Shown here in pieces: positions 18,099 through 28,209 of a DNA stretch of 64,000 nt. The number at the start of each line of letters is the position of its first letter. Positions within the stretch are counted from its first letter, which is position 1. The DNA is from Limosilactobacillus mucosae DSM 13345 (GTDB lineage Bacteria > Bacillota > Bacilli > Lactobacillales > Lactobacillaceae), in NCBI RefSeq assembly GCF_001436025.1, contig NZ_AZEQ01000004.1:47792-111791 (forward strand), written 5' to 3'. Made by a program: the position numbers and the translations under genes. A model generated the notes under the pieces. It did not search any database. It had not been told where the DNA came from and saw only the letters and a list, made by a program, of their open reading frames with translations.

Positions 18099-19396
18099 TG
18101 CAGCAATTCAAATATTCGGAATTCAATCAAAACGTGTACCAAAAGCAGCTGGATAATGGTCTTTTGGTAACGATGCTGCCAATGGAAGGCTTTCATAAGA
18201 CCTATGCTGTTTTGTCAACTGAATTTGGCTCAATTGATAATACATTCGTGCCTGATCAAAAAAATGAGCTGTTGACGGTTCCGGATGGCGTGGCGCACTT
18301 TTTAGAGCATAAAATGTTTGAAAAGGCCGATCATGACGCGTTTGACCTATTTGGCAAGCTGGGAGCCGATGCCAATGCTTTTACCAGCTTTACGCAGACG
18401 CGCTATCTGTTTTCAACGACTTCTCACCTCCACGAAAACCTAGATGTACTGCTGGATTTTGTTCAGGATCCATACTTTACTGAACAAACCGTCGCTAAGG
18501 AAAAGGGAATCATTGGTCAAGAAATCACCATGTATAATGATGATCCCAGTTGGCGTTTATATCTTGGGATGCTGGGCAACCTGTATCCTAATGACCCGAT
18601 GCATATTGACATTGCCGGCACCCAGGAATCGATTCAAAAGATTACGGCACCAATTCTTTACGATGCCTATCGTACCTTTTATCAACCAGCCAATATGAAT
18701 CTGTTTGTTGCTGGACGACTTGATGTTGAGCAGGTTCTAGCGTGGGTTGAGCAAAATCAGGCAGTCAAGCATTTTGATGCGCCTAAGCTGCCTAAGCGAA
18801 CCGCGGTAATCAGCGATCCGACCGCCAACGACGTCATTCCGTTTCGTACATTGACGATGGCAGTTGAGCGGCCTAAGGTAATGGTCGGACTGCGCGGCAT
18901 TCAAAGTTTTGAAAACGGTAAGGAACGGCTGCTTTATAAATGGCGGATCAATCTTTTGCTGGCAATGCTGTTTGATGAGACGTCAGCCAACTTTTTACGT
19001 TTGTATGATACTGGTGTTATAGACGATTCTTTTAATTATAATTTTGAGATTCAGCGCGGCTTTCATTTGGCAACCTTCAGCACGGATACTGATCAAATGG
19101 AGCAGTTTGCCGATGCCATGATTCAGATTCTAAAAGAGGCGCCTGAACAGCTGGCAACAGTGAAAAATCAGTTTGAAGACGTAAAGCACGCGATGCTGGG
19201 CCGCTTGATCAATCAGCTGGACTCACCGGAAAACATTGCAATGCTGTACGGTGGCAGCTATTTTGATCATGCAACGCTGCTGGATGAAATTGAGATTTTG
19301 CGCAGTATTGATTATGATGAGCTGGCAATTGCCATTGATCAATTCGTCAAACCAGAGCGGCTCTCGGTCTATCAAATCGTACCGCCAACGAAATAA
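18098..19396 (+). CDS. yfmH: M16-family zinc peptidase YfmH (catalytic-type subunit)
   Basis: A 432-residue pitrilysin-type metallopeptidase. The inverted zinc motif HFLEH is at 67-71, with E70 as general base, and EITMYNDDPSW follows downstream with the third-ligand glutamate region. It partners the preceding YfmF, which lacks these residues, as in mitochondrial-processing-peptidase-like pairs. Its substrate here is unknown; the Bacillus homologue acts in the EF-P modification pathway. A HTH membrane protein (rodZ) follows after 88 bases. Confidence 0.9.
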   Translation: MQQFKYSEFNQNVYQKQLDNGLLVTMLPMEGFHKTYAVLSTEFGSIDNTFVPDQKNELLTVPDGVAHFLEHKMFEKADHDAFDLFGKLGADANAFTSFTQTRYLFSTTSHLHENLDVLLDFVQDPYFTEQTVAKEKGIIGQEITMYNDDPSWRLYLGMLGNLYPNDPMHIDIAGTQESIQKITAPILYDAYRTFYQPANMNLFVAGRLDVEQVLAWVEQNQAVKHFDAPKLPKRTAVISDPTANDVIPFRTLTMAVERPKVMVGLRGIQSFENGKERLLYKWRINLLLAMLFDETSANFLRLYDTGVIDDSFNYNFEIQRGFHLATFSTDTDQMEQFADAMIQILKEAPEQLATVKNQFEDVKHAMLGRLINQLDSPENIAMLYGGSYFDHATLLDEIEILRSIDYDELAIAIDQFVKPERLSVYQIVPPTK

Positions 19397-19484
19397 GCGT
19401 TTCTTAAAATTTGCCGTCGCGATAGTATGCTATACTATTTTAGGTTATGGACTAATTTAAAATTTAAAAGAACGAGGATTAGGT

Positions 19485-20504
19485 ATGAGTGAAAACGAAG
19501 AAAAACGACCAGAAGTTGGTAAAAAGCTTCATGATGCTCGGGTAGCCAAGGGATATACCTTAGATGACCTGCAGCAGGCGACCAAGATTCAAAAACGCTA
19601 TTTGATTGCCATCGAAGACGAAAAGTTTGATGAGCTGCCTGGCGATTTTTATGTTCGGGCATTTGTCAAACAGTATGCTGATACGGTTGGGCTGGACGGC
19701 GAGGATCTGTTAAAGGAATACGATGACGATCTGCCTAAAGCCAAGACTGATGAATATTCGGAACATATTGCTCAAGCCGTTGAGACACGGGCAACTTCCA
19801 AACGCAAGCTTACCAAGGTTAACGATGCCAGAAAGTATCTGCCAACGGTGATTGCGATTGTCATCGTCGTTATTGTTCTGGCGGCAATTTGGCTGACGGC
19901 AATCGTTAGAGGTCATCGTGATTCTTCAACCAAGATTGACAACAGTTCGGTCAAGGTTTCAGGTGAATCAAGCAAGAAGTCTTCCAGCTCAAGCAAAAAG
20001 AAGTCATCGTCCAGTTCAAAGAAGACGTCTGACAGCATCAAACTGACGGCTTCAACGCGGACCAGCAGTGCGGTTACGTTTACCGGTGATGCCTTAACCA
20101 AGGACACGACCTTGACGATCAAGACTTCTGGACAAGCATGGAATGCAGTAACGGTTGATAACTCACAGCGTTTAAGCAAGACGATGAGCGCCAACCAAAC
20201 GGAAAAAATCAATATTGCCAAGAACGCCCAAACGATCGTCTTGACGCTTGGCAATGCCAGCGCTACTACAGTCAAGCTTGGCAACACCACGGTTGATCTG
20301 ACGCAGAACAACACTTATCCAAACACGCGGACGGTTACGATTAAGCTTGGCAATACTACGCAATCGTCTTCAGCTTCTTCAACTTCTTCATCTGCCGTGA
20401 CGACCAGTACTTCGCAAAGCACGTCTTCAACTGCTGGGTCAGGTACGACGTCTGGGGTTGCGTCAACCTCATCAACGCAGACGAGCGTATCCAGTACGCG
20501 TTAA
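19485..20504 (+). CDS. rodZ: RodZ-like cytoskeletal anchor protein (YmfM)
   Basis: Bitopic protein that connects MreB filaments to the membrane. It has 339 residues. A Cro/C1-type HTH domain (about 10-75) is used in the family for MreB binding rather than DNA binding. A membrane helix is at 119-141, a Ser/Lys-rich linker at about 147-185, and an extracellular DUF4115 domain at about 190-285. A Ser/Thr tail of about 50 residues completes it. The ATG has an ACGAGGATTAGGT site. It is co-located with pgsA, as in Bacillus. Confidence 0.92.
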   Translation: MSENEEKRPEVGKKLHDARVAKGYTLDDLQQATKIQKRYLIAIEDEKFDELPGDFYVRAFVKQYADTVGLDGEDLLKEYDDDLPKAKTDEYSEHIAQAVETRATSKRKLTKVNDARKYLPTVIAIVIVVIVLAAIWLTAIVRGHRDSSTKIDNSSVKVSGESSKKSSSSSKKKSSSSSKKTSDSIKLTASTRTSSAVTFTGDALTKDTTLTIKTSGQAWNAVTVDNSQRLSKTMSANQTEKINIAKNAQTIVLTLGNASATTVKLGNTTVDLTQNNTYPNTRTVTIKLGNTTQSSSASSTSSSAVTTSTSQSTSSTAGSGTTSGVASTSSTQTSVSSTR

Positions 20505-20529
20505 TTTAGTGAAATAGGGGGAAGTTTCG

Positions 20530-21114
20530 TTGAATTTACCAAATAAATTAACCATCGTTAGGCTGATCATTATTCCATTTTTCCTGATCTTAATGGTAGT
20601 GCCATTTGATTGGGGCAGCGTTACGTTTTGGGGTGCTACGATTCCAGTTGCCGAACTGATTGCGGCGATCCTGTTTATTGCGGCCACGATTACTGATAAT
20701 CTGGATGGTCGAATTGCGCGTCGTGACCATTTAGTAACCAATTTCGGTAAGTTTGCCGATCCATTGGCTGATAAGCTGTTGGTAATGACGGCTTTTATCG
20801 CCCTGACGGGTCAAGGGGTCGTACCTTCCTGGGTGACTGCTATTATTATTTGGCGTGAGCTTTCGGTAACGGGCCTGCGTCTATTGCTGGTAGAACAAAA
20901 TGGAACGGTGCTGGCTGCCAAGATGCCGGGCAAGATTAAGACGACGACTCAATTTATCGCCATTATTTTCTTGCTTTTGCACAATGTGATCTTTGCAATC
21001 TGGAATATTCCATTTGGTCAGATTATGCTGTACATTTGCCTGTTCTTTACGGTCTACTCAGGAATCGACTACTTTGTTAAGGGTCGTGGCGTTTTTGCGG
21101 ATGGATTTAAATAA
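20530..21114 (+). CDS. pgsA: CDP-diacylglycerol-glycerol-3-phosphate phosphatidyltransferase
   Basis: Makes phosphatidylglycerol phosphate, the committed step to phosphatidylglycerol and cardiolipin, in the membrane. It has 194 residues and about five to six membrane helices. The CDP-alcohol phosphotransferase motif is complete: DNLDGRIARR, then G, D and D in FGKFADPLADK. The TTG start at 20530 has a GGGGGAAG site. It follows rodZ after 25 bases, probably in one operon, and ends in a strong terminator. Confidence 0.96.
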   Translation: MNLPNKLTIVRLIIIPFFLILMVVPFDWGSVTFWGATIPVAELIAAILFIAATITDNLDGRIARRDHLVTNFGKFADPLADKLLVMTAFIALTGQGVVPSWVTAIIIWRELSVTGLRLLLVEQNGTVLAAKMPGKIKTTTQFIAIIFLLLHNVIFAIWNIPFGQIMLYICLFFTVYSGIDYFVKGRGVFADGFK

Positions 21115-21128
21115 AATTGGCTAAATTA

Positions 21129-21177
21129 AAGTAAGTTCTTAGAGCCACTGCGCTTTAGAACTTGCTTTTTTTGCTTT
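21129..21177 (+). terminator. pgsA terminator
   Basis: AAGTAAGTTCT pairs with AGAACTTGCTT, with an inner GAGC/GCTT stem, followed by a long T-run. Confidence 0.88.
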
Positions 21178-21190
21178 TTTTAATGCATAA

Positions 21191-21203
21191 GCCGATAATC
21201 GGC
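21191..21203. other. Perfect palindrome upstream of cinA
   Basis: GCCGATAATCGGC is a 13-base perfect dyad about 25 bases before the cinA start, next to a possible -10 (TATATT at 21206). It could be an operator; no known regulator consensus was matched. Confidence 0.45.
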
Positions 21204-21228
21204 ATATATTAAGTTGAGGGGGATGCTT

Positions 21229-22494
21229 ATGGAAGCAGAAATTATCTCAATTGGAACTGAAATCGTTTTAGGACAGATCGTCAATACCAATGCCCGCTTC
21301 TTAGCTGATCAGCTGCGGCGGCTGGATATTGATGCTCACTGGCAGACAACGACTGATGATGATCCAACGCGGATTCAGGCAGCCATCAGTCAGGCACAGA
21401 CACGTGCTCAGCTGATCTTTGTCTGTGGCGGCTTGGGACCAACGCTGGATGATCAGACCATGGCAAGCACGGCTGCGGCAATTGGCGTTGAATTGGCTTT
21501 GGATGATGAGCAGTGGCAAAAGATTCAAGCCGATTTTGTGATCAGAAAAACCAAAATGACGCCAGAAAACATTAAAATGGCCTATTATCTAAAAGGCGGT
21601 CAGATCTTGGCTAATCCTACCGGAATGGCTGATGGTGCCTACTTGAACCATCAAGGGCACACCTATGTCGTTTTACCCGGGCCACCGCGTGAATTCAAGC
21701 CGATGGTAACCCAGAGCCTCTTGCCGCTTTTAAAACAGCAGTTTGGCAATGATAAAGCCATTTTCAGTCATAATCTGCATTTTTTAGGACTCCCAGAATC
21801 GCAGCTGATGGATGAGATTGAGCAGGTATTAGATGAAGCCAAACTTGATGACGTCTTGGCAACCTCATACGTTCAGCCTGGCGAGATTCAAGTTCGTCTA
21901 ACCATTCATGACGCAATGCAGGCTCAAGCAGAAAAAAAACTGGCTGCTGCTGAACAAGCCATTTTCAAGCGTGTTGGCCGATATTGTTTTGGAATTGGCG
22001 AACACATCACCTTGGCTGAACAAGTCGTTAAGCTGCTGCGAGAGCATCAATGGACGATTACCGGTGCGGAAAGTCTGACGGGCGGTATGTTTCAAAGTAC
22101 GATCTGCAGCGTTCCAGGCGCATCGAAAGTCTTTAATGGTGGGTTTGTAACGTATGCCGCGCAGACAAAAGAACAGCTGTTGGGCGTTCCTAAAGCCGTA
22201 ATCGACCAATATGGCGTCGTCAGTGCTCAAACTGCCAAAGCAATGGCCGAGGGATGTCAAAAGAAACTGAATGCCGATGTTGGCGTCTCATTTACTGGGG
22301 TCGCCGGCCCAGATGATTTAGAAGGTCAGCCTGCTGGAACGGTTTGGATCGGGATTGCAATCAAGGGGCAGCCAACTCAGACCAGCCAGCTGCATCTCTC
22401 GCAAAAAATGGCAACGCGCCAATGGATTCGCCAACGCAGCGTTCAGATGGGACTGTTGTTTACCTATTGGGCTTTGCAAAATAAAACGAACTAA
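21229..22494 (+). CDS. cinA: Competence/damage-inducible protein CinA
   Basis: A 421-residue two-domain protein. The N-terminal MoCF-like domain (about 1-170) has ISIGTEIVLGQIVNTN and GGLGPTLDD. The C-terminal nicotinamide-nucleotide amidase domain (about 260-420) has ITGAESLTGGMFQ and GVAGPDD. Many bacterial CinA proteins recycle pyridine nucleotides; in streptococci CinA is induced in competence and acts with RecA. The ATG at 21229 has a GAGGGGGA site; an upstream TTG (21214) overlaps it. cinA-recA adjacency is conserved in lactic acid bacteria. Confidence 0.95.
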   Translation: MEAEIISIGTEIVLGQIVNTNARFLADQLRRLDIDAHWQTTTDDDPTRIQAAISQAQTRAQLIFVCGGLGPTLDDQTMASTAAAIGVELALDDEQWQKIQADFVIRKTKMTPENIKMAYYLKGGQILANPTGMADGAYLNHQGHTYVVLPGPPREFKPMVTQSLLPLLKQQFGNDKAIFSHNLHFLGLPESQLMDEIEQVLDEAKLDDVLATSYVQPGEIQVRLTIHDAMQAQAEKKLAAAEQAIFKRVGRYCFGIGEHITLAEQVVKLLREHQWTITGAESLTGGMFQSTICSVPGASKVFNGGFVTYAAQTKEQLLGVPKAVIDQYGVVSAQTAKAMAEGCQKKLNADVGVSFTGVAGPDDLEGQPAGTVWIGIAIKGQPTQTSQLHLSQKMATRQWIRQRSVQMGLLFTYWALQNKTN

Positions 22495-22500
22495 CGTTCA
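22487..22500. promoter_or_regulatory. LexA/DinR-type SOS box at recA
   Basis: CGAACTAACGTTCA contains the perfect dyad GAAC-N4-GTTC of the Gram-positive LexA consensus (CGAAC-N4-GTTCG), with only the last base off. It overlaps the cinA stop and ends 9 bases before the recA -35. Confidence 0.75.
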
Positions 22501-22508
22501 CTTTTCGC

Positions 22509-22538
22509 TTGTCTTTTACCCATGATTACTGATAAGAT
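22509..22538 (+). promoter_or_regulatory. recA promoter
   Basis: TTGTCT (22509-22514), an 18-nt spacer, TAAGAT (22533-22538), located just after the LexA-type box and 38 bases before the recA start. Confidence 0.6.
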
Positions 22539-22575
22539 AGTTACAGACAACTTCGGAAATAAGGAGGAAAACATT

Positions 22576-23670
22576 TTGGCTGATCAACGACAGGCAGCGC
22601 TGGAAAATGCACTGCGTAAAATCGAAAAAAACTTCGGCAAAGGCTCCATCATGCGAATGGGTGACGCAGCTGATACCAAGATTGCGACGGTTTCCAGTGG
22701 CTCGCTGGCAATTGATGAAGCACTGGGGGTAGGCGGTTATCCGCGTGGCCGAATTATTGAAATGTATGGACCAGAAAGTTCCGGTAAAACAACGGTGGCC
22801 CTGCATGCTGTTGCTGAAGTTCAGAAGCGTGGCGGGACGGCAGCCTATATTGATGCTGAAAATGCATTAGACCCACAATACGCACAGGCATTAGGGGTTA
22901 ATGTCAAGGACCTGTTGCTCTCTCAGCCAGATACCGGTGAAGAAGGCTTGGAAATTGCTGATGCCTTGATTGCCAGCGGCGCGGTTGATATCGTGATCGT
23001 TGACTCAGTAGCGGCATTGGTTCCGCGTGCTGAAATTGAGGGCGAGATGGGTGATACTCACGTTGGTCTGCAGGCACGTCTGATGTCGCAGGCACTGCGC
23101 AAGCTTTCTGGTGAAATCAATAAAACTAAGACGATTGCCATTTTTATCAACCAGATTCGGGAAAAGGTCGGGGTTATGTTTGGTAATCCGGAAACGACGC
23201 CAGGTGGCCGAGCACTGAAATTCTATTCCACGATTCGAATGGAAATCCGTCGTGGTGAACAGTTGAAAGACGGGACTGAGGTTATTGGTAACCGTGCCAA
23301 AATCAAAGTCGTTAAGAACAAGGTTGCACCGCCATTCAGAAAAGCAGAAGTCGATATCATGTATGGTCAAGGGATTTCTAAGACTGGTGAAGTCCTGGAT
23401 ATGGCTGTTGAAAAAGACTTGGTTAAAAAGAGTGGTGCCTGGTATTCATATGGCAACGAACGAATTGGTCAGGGACGTGAAAATGCCAAGAAGTGGCTGG
23501 ATGAACATCCTGAAGCAATGGCCGAGCTGACTAACAAAGTTCGAGTTGCCTATGGTATGGAGCCGGATGCTTCATTGACAACAGCAGCTGATGGCGAAAA
23601 TGAGACTGCCAAAAACAAAAAACCACAGCAGGAAAGTCTTGACGTGGCAACGGAAACTGACGATAAGTAA
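22576..23670 (+). CDS. recA: Recombinase RecA
   Basis: ATP-dependent strand-exchange protein and co-protease for LexA cleavage. It has 364 residues. Walker A is GPESSGKTT (65-73), Walker B lies in [12 protein letters not shown], and loop L2 is near the conserved [22 protein letters not shown]. The acidic C-terminal tail is typical. The start is a TTG at 22576 with AAGGAGG eight bases upstream. The frame is open upstream to 22522, but that stretch covers the promoter. A LexA-type box precedes the promoter. Confidence 0.98.
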   Translation: MADQRQAALENALRKIEKNFGKGSIMRMGDAADTKIATVSSGSLAIDEALGVGGYPRGRIIEMYGPESSGKTTVALHAVAEVQKRGGTAAYIDAENALDPQYAQALGVNVKDLLLSQPDTGEEGLEIADALIASGAVDIVIVDSVAALVPRAEIEGEMGDTHVGLQARLMSQALRKLSGEINKTKTIAIFINQIREKVGVMFGNPETTPGGRALKFYSTIRMEIRRGEQLKDGTEVIGNRAKIKVVKNKVAPPFRKAEVDIMYGQGISKTGEVLDMAVEKDLVKKSGAWYSYGNERIGQGRENAKKWLDEHPEAMAELTNKVRVAYGMEPDASLTTAADGENETAKNKKPQQESLDVATETDDK

Positions 23671-23678
23671 GCAATAAA

Positions 23679-23717
23679 ACTCAAATTCGGCCGCAGCTGG
23701 ATTTGAGTTTTTATTTA
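23679..23717 (+). terminator. recA terminator
   Basis: AACTCAAAT pairs with ATTTGAGTT around 14 bases, then a T-rich run. Confidence 0.85.
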
Positions 23718-23720
23718 GTT

Positions 23721-23750
23721 ATCTTAATGTCACAGAAGCTACATTAAGAT
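23721..23750. repeat. 10-bp perfect inverted repeat upstream of rny
   Basis: ATCTTAATGT (23721-23730) and ACATTAAGAT (23741-23750) flank 10 bases. No T-run follows and it lies 18 bases before the rny -35, so it looks more like an operator than a terminator. Function unknown. Confidence 0.6.
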
Positions 23751-23767
23751 TTGTTTAACTTGAATTA

Positions 23768-23796
23768 TTGACACTATTCATAAGCACGATTAAAAT
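23768..23796 (+). promoter_or_regulatory. rny promoter
   Basis: TTGACA (23768-23773), a 17-nt spacer, TAAAAT (23791-23796). This gives a leader of about 80 nt. Confidence 0.85.
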
Positions 23797-23884
23797 TACT
23801 TTGTGTGCAGATTTTCATTTGTTCACTATTAATTAATTGTTAATTCAACCAACAACATAAAATAGTTGATGCGGAGGTGAAACG

Positions 23885-25444
23885 ATGAGTGCTTTCGGCT
23901 TGTTTATCGCCGCGCTCGCTATGGTTGTCGGTATTATTGTCGGCTATGTAATTCGAAAAGTCTCTTATGAGAAACAAATTGCACAGGCGCACAATAGCGC
24001 CGAGGGAATTATCGCTGCTGCGAAAAAAGATGCTGCGACGGCCAAAAAAGAGGCTATTTTAGAGGCCAAAGAAGAAAGTCACAGATATCGGGAAAGTGTG
24101 GAGCAAGAGCTTAAAAAGCGTCGCGATGAGGTTCAGCGTCAAGAAGACCGGATGCTGCAGCGCGAAACCACCCTTGATCGCAAGGATAATGCCCTTGAAA
24201 AAAGAGAAAATGCAGTCAGTTCCCGCGAACATAAACTGGATCAAAGGAACGAGCAGATTCAAAAAAGTCAACAACAAGTAACGCAATTGATTGAACAGCG
24301 TCAGGCTGAACTGGAAAAAGTAGCTCAGATGTCGCATGAAGATGCCAAAGAACTGTTGTTAAAACAGCTCCAGAATGAGTTGAAGACGGAACGCGAGGTT
24401 ATGATCCGCGAAAGTGAGCAGACTGCTGAACTGGCAGCTGACAGAAAGGCTAAGCAGCTGATTGTTGAAGCAATTCAACGCAGTGCTGCTGACACGGTTT
24501 CAGAAGCGACCGTTTCCGTTGTCGCCCTGCCTAATGACGATATGAAAGGTCGAATTATTGGGCGTGAAGGACGTAACATTCGAACTTTGGAAACTTTAAC
24601 CGGGATTGATCTGATTATCGACGACACGCCACAAGCGGTCGTTTTGAGTGGTTTTGATCCGGTGCGGCGTGAAATTGCTAAAATGGCTTTGGAACGCTTA
24701 ATCCAAGATGGTCGAATTCATCCTGCCAAGATCGAAGAAGCAGTTGAAAAAGCTCGCCGAGATATGGATGCTCAGCTGCGTGAGACTGGCGAACAGACCG
24801 TATTTGATCTGGGACTGCATGCGATGCATCCTGATCTGATCAAAACGATTGGTCGGATGAAATATCGGACCAGCTATGGCCAAAATGTTTTGGACCATTC
24901 AATTGAGGTTGCCAAGCTGGCAGGCATTATGGCTGCCGAGCTTGGTGAAGACGTTACCCTAGCGAAACGCGCTGGTTTATTACATGATATCGGCAAGGCC
25001 GTCGATCATGAGGTTGATGGCTCACATGTCGAATTGGGGGTCGAGCTGACTCGCAAGTACAAAGAAAATCCAGTTGTGATTAATACGATTGCCTCTCACC
25101 ACGGCGACGTACCGGCCGAATCAGTCATTGCCGTATTGGTTCAGGCGGCTGATGCAGTTTCAGGTGCGCGTCCAGGTGCTAGAAGCGAGTCGCTTGAGCA
25201 ATACATTCAACGACTCAAAAAATTAGAAGAGATTGCCAACCGCAATCCGGGCGTTGATCACAGCTATGCTATTCAAGCCGGGCGGGAGGTTCGCGTTATT
25301 GTCAAGCCAGACAAGATTACGGACTTGCAGGCCACGGCTTTGGCACATGATATTAAGCGGGAGATCGAAGGACAGCTGGAATATCCTGGCCATATCAAGG
25401 TTACGGTTATTCGTGAAGTACGCGCCGTCGATTATGCTAAATAG
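23885..25444 (+). CDS. rny: Ribonuclease Y
   Basis: Membrane-anchored endoribonuclease that starts decay and processing of many mRNAs in Firmicutes. It has 519 residues: an N-terminal membrane helix (about 4-24), a long charged coiled coil (about 30-200), a KH RNA-binding domain with [15 protein letters not shown], and an HD domain with the metal pair in LLHDIGK (H367, D368). A GGAGGTGA site precedes the ATG. It stands alone between recA and mutS with its own promoter and an inverted repeat upstream. Confidence 0.96.
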   Translation: MSAFGLFIAALAMVVGIIVGYVIRKVSYEKQIAQAHNSAEGIIAAAKKDAATAKKEAILEAKEESHRYRESVEQELKKRRDEVQRQEDRMLQRETTLDRKDNALEKRENAVSSREHKLDQRNEQIQKSQQQVTQLIEQRQAELEKVAQMSHEDAKELLLKQLQNELKTEREVMIRESEQTAELAADRKAKQLIVEAIQRSAADTVSEATVSVVALPNDDMKGRIIGREGRNIRTLETLTGIDLIIDDTPQAVVLSGFDPVRREIAKMALERLIQDGRIHPAKIEEAVEKARRDMDAQLRETGEQTVFDLGLHAMHPDLIKTIGRMKYRTSYGQNVLDHSIEVAKLAGIMAAELGEDVTLAKRAGLLHDIGKAVDHEVDGSHVELGVELTRKYKENPVVINTIASHHGDVPAESVIAVLVQAADAVSGARPGARSESLEQYIQRLKKLEEIANRNPGVDHSYAIQAGREVRVIVKPDKITDLQATALAHDIKREIEGQLEYPGHIKVTVIREVRAVDYAK

Positions 25445-25549
25445 TAAAAATAGGGATTGGAGAAGCGGTTCTTCAGTCCCTGTTTTGCGTTTTTGATTCA
25501 AATTCATGTAAAATAAAGAAATTAATATAAATGGAGCAGGTGAAAATTT

Positions 25550-28198
25550 TTGGCTAAAAAGCTTACGCCAATGATGGCACAATATCAACAAGTTAAAGAT
25601 CAATATCCAGATGCTTTTTTGTTCTATCGATTGGGTGATTTTTATGAGCTGTTTAATGATGATGCCGTCAAGGGTGCCCAGATCCTCGAATTGACGCTGA
25701 CGACACGCAATCACAGTGCTGCCAACCCAATTCCAATGTGCGGCGTTCCGCATAAGGCTGTTGATGGCTATGTTGACATTCTGATCGATAAGGGATACAA
25801 GGTTGCTATCTGCGAACAGATGGAAGATCCTAAAAAAGCCAAGGGAATGGTTAAGCGTGCCGTTACGCGCTTGATTACCCCAGGAACGCAGATGGATCAA
25901 AGCGGTGATGCGGCTCGCAATAACAACTATTTAGCTGCTTTGAATCAGCAGGGCTCAACGTTTGAGCTGGCCTATGCAGATCTGGCAACCGGTGAATTAA
26001 AGACTACCACGCTGAAAGGAAAAAACGCGGCTTTAAACGAGCTGATCAACCTGCAGACCAAAGAAATCGTCGCTGATGACTCGCTGTCTTCTGAAATAGA
26101 ACAGCAGCTGACCAAACGCAACATTTTACTATCCAAACAGTCTGAAATTTTAAAAAATGCCGAAGTCAGCTACCTGACGCAAGACCTCGAACGACCTGGC
26201 GAAAAACAGGTGGTTGCGCAGCTTGTCTCATATCTGCTGACAACGCAGAAACGCTCGCTTGACCATCTGCAAAAGGCGATCTCTTATCAGCCGAGCTCCT
26301 ATATGAAAATCGATCATTATTCCAAGACCAATCTGGAATTAACGACCAATATGCGCAGCGGCAAGCGCCAGGGAACGTTGGTATGGCTCTTGGATGAAAC
26401 GAAAACGGCAATGGGCAGTCGGCTGCTAAAACGCTGGCTGGATCGCCCTTTGATTGATGCTGAACAGATTGAGCAGCGGCAGGATAAGGTTCAGGTACTG
26501 TTGGACAACTATTTTGAAAGAAGCAATCTGCAGCAGGAACTGACCCAAGTATACGATCTGGAGCGCCTGGCTGGCCGGGTTGCATATGGCAGCGTAAATG
26601 GCCGCGACTTGATTCAGTTAAAGACATCGCTTCTGCAGGTGCCAAAAATCAAGTATATTTTAGAAACGCTTGACGCGCCGGTTTTTGATGATCTGGCAGC
26701 CAAACTGGATCCCTTGTCTGATATTGCCGACTTAATTGAACGCTCGATTGCTGAAGAACCGCCAATCTCGGTTACTGACGGCGGCGTGATCAAGACAGGG
26801 TACAACGACCAGCTTGATCAGTACCGTGACGCGATGAATAATGGCAAGCAGTGGATTGCACAGCTGCAGGCCAAAGAACGCGAAGCAACCGGCATCAGCA
26901 ACCTTAAGATTGGCTATAATCATGTTTTTGGCTACTATATTGAAGTTACTAAGGCCAATTTAAGCAAGCTGCCGACTGAACGTTACGAACGCAAGCAGAC
27001 ACTGACGAATGCCGAGCGCTTCAGCACGCCAGAACTAAAAGCCAAGGAAGCCTTGATTTTAGGCGCGCAGGAGAAATCAACTGCTTTGGAGTACGATCTG
27101 TTTGTAGGCGTGCGCGAAACCGTCAAGCAGGCAATCAATCGGTTGCAGTCACTGGCGAAGGCCTTGTCAGAGCTGGATGTCTTGCAGAGTTTTGCAGTGG
27201 TCAGCGAAGACTATCATTTTGTACGGCCACAGATGAACCAAGCGCACCGTCTGGAAATCAAAAACGGCCGGCATCCAGTGGTTGAAAAGGTAATGGGCTA
27301 CCAGAAGTACGTGCCAAATGACGTTTTGATGGATCCGCAGACATCGATTCTTTTGATCACAGGTCCCAACATGTCAGGTAAAAGTACCTATATGCGGCAA
27401 CTGGCTCTAACAGCAGTTATGGCGCAGATGGGCTGCTTTGTACCAGCTGATCAGGCGAACCTGCCGATTTTTGATCAGATTTTTACGCGAATTGGCGCTG
27501 CTGATGACTTGATTGCTGGTGAAAGTACGTTTATGGTCGAAATGATGGAAGCTAACAATGCACTGCAGCATGCTACGGCTAACAGTCTGATTTTGTTTGA
27601 CGAGATCGGACGAGGCACGGCAACCTATGATGGCATGGCACTGGCACAGGCAATTATTGAGTACGTTCATGATCATGTCGGCGCTAAGACACTGTTTTCC
27701 ACGCACTATCATGAACTGACCGATCTGGAGCAGACGCTTAAGCACCTGCATAACGTTCATGTCGGCGCAACTGAAGAAAACGGCGAGCTTGTCTTTTTGC
27801 ATAAAATTGAGGATGGTCCGGCTGATAAGTCTTATGGGATTCATGTTGCCAAACTGGCGGGAATGCCGGCAGATCTGTTGAAACGGGCTGCTCAAATTCT
27901 CAATCAGTTGGAAAGTCAAGATGAGATCAAATTGACCGCACCAGCTGAAAAAATCGCTGCGCCGGCTGCTTCATCATCAGTTGCGGTACCAGATGCTGAT
28001 GAGCCAACGCCACTTGCCGCCGAACCAGATGGGCAGCTGGAACTGTTTGCTCCAGTACCAAAAACTGTCAAGTCTGCATCAGGTCCAGAAGCAAAAGTGA
28101 TCAGTCAGCTTAAGAATCTAAATTTAATGGGAATGACGCCAATGGAAATCATGAACCAGGTCTACGAATGGCAGACAAAACTGGCAAAACAAAAGTGA
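25550..28198 (+). CDS. mutS: DNA mismatch repair protein MutS
   Basis: Recognises base mismatches and small loops and recruits MutL. It has 882 residues. The N-terminal mismatch-binding domain has the stacking phenylalanine region [15 protein letters not shown]. Core and lever domains follow, then an ABC-type ATPase with Walker [10 protein letters not shown] at about 605-613 and [16 protein letters not shown]. The C-terminal helix-turn-helix region ends the protein. The start is a TTG at 25550 with a GGAGCAGGTGA site. mutL begins 12 bases after the stop, so the pair is co-expressed. Confidence 0.98.
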   Translation: MAKKLTPMMAQYQQVKDQYPDAFLFYRLGDFYELFNDDAVKGAQILELTLTTRNHSAANPIPMCGVPHKAVDGYVDILIDKGYKVAICEQMEDPKKAKGMVKRAVTRLITPGTQMDQSGDAARNNNYLAALNQQGSTFELAYADLATGELKTTTLKGKNAALNELINLQTKEIVADDSLSSEIEQQLTKRNILLSKQSEILKNAEVSYLTQDLERPGEKQVVAQLVSYLLTTQKRSLDHLQKAISYQPSSYMKIDHYSKTNLELTTNMRSGKRQGTLVWLLDETKTAMGSRLLKRWLDRPLIDAEQIEQRQDKVQVLLDNYFERSNLQQELTQVYDLERLAGRVAYGSVNGRDLIQLKTSLLQVPKIKYILETLDAPVFDDLAAKLDPLSDIADLIERSIAEEPPISVTDGGVIKTGYNDQLDQYRDAMNNGKQWIAQLQAKEREATGISNLKIGYNHVFGYYIEVTKANLSKLPTERYERKQTLTNAERFSTPELKAKEALILGAQEKSTALEYDLFVGVRETVKQAINRLQSLAKALSELDVLQSFAVVSEDYHFVRPQMNQAHRLEIKNGRHPVVEKVMGYQKYVPNDVLMDPQTSILLITGPNMSGKSTYMRQLALTAVMAQMGCFVPADQANLPIFDQIFTRIGAADDLIAGESTFMVEMMEANNALQHATANSLILFDEIGRGTATYDGMALAQAIIEYVHDHVGAKTLFSTHYHELTDLEQTLKHLHNVHVGATEENGELVFLHKIEDGPADKSYGIHVAKLAGMPADLLKRAAQILNQLESQDEIKLTAPAEKIAAPAASSSVAVPDADEPTPLAAEPDGQLELFAPVPKTVKSASGPEAKVISQLKNLNLMGMTPMEIMNQVYEWQTKLAKQK

Positions 28199-28209
28199 GC
28201 TGAGCATTC

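Noticed and set aside
19940..20503. Ser/Lys and Ser/Thr-rich parts of rodZ as phase-variable repeats
   Set aside because: Codons vary (TCA, TCG, AGC, TCT) and there is no pure short DNA repeat that could slip.
25223..25900. 225-codon reverse frame spanning the rny-mutS junction
   Set aside because: Overlaps two certain genes on the other strand and shows no protein-family signal.
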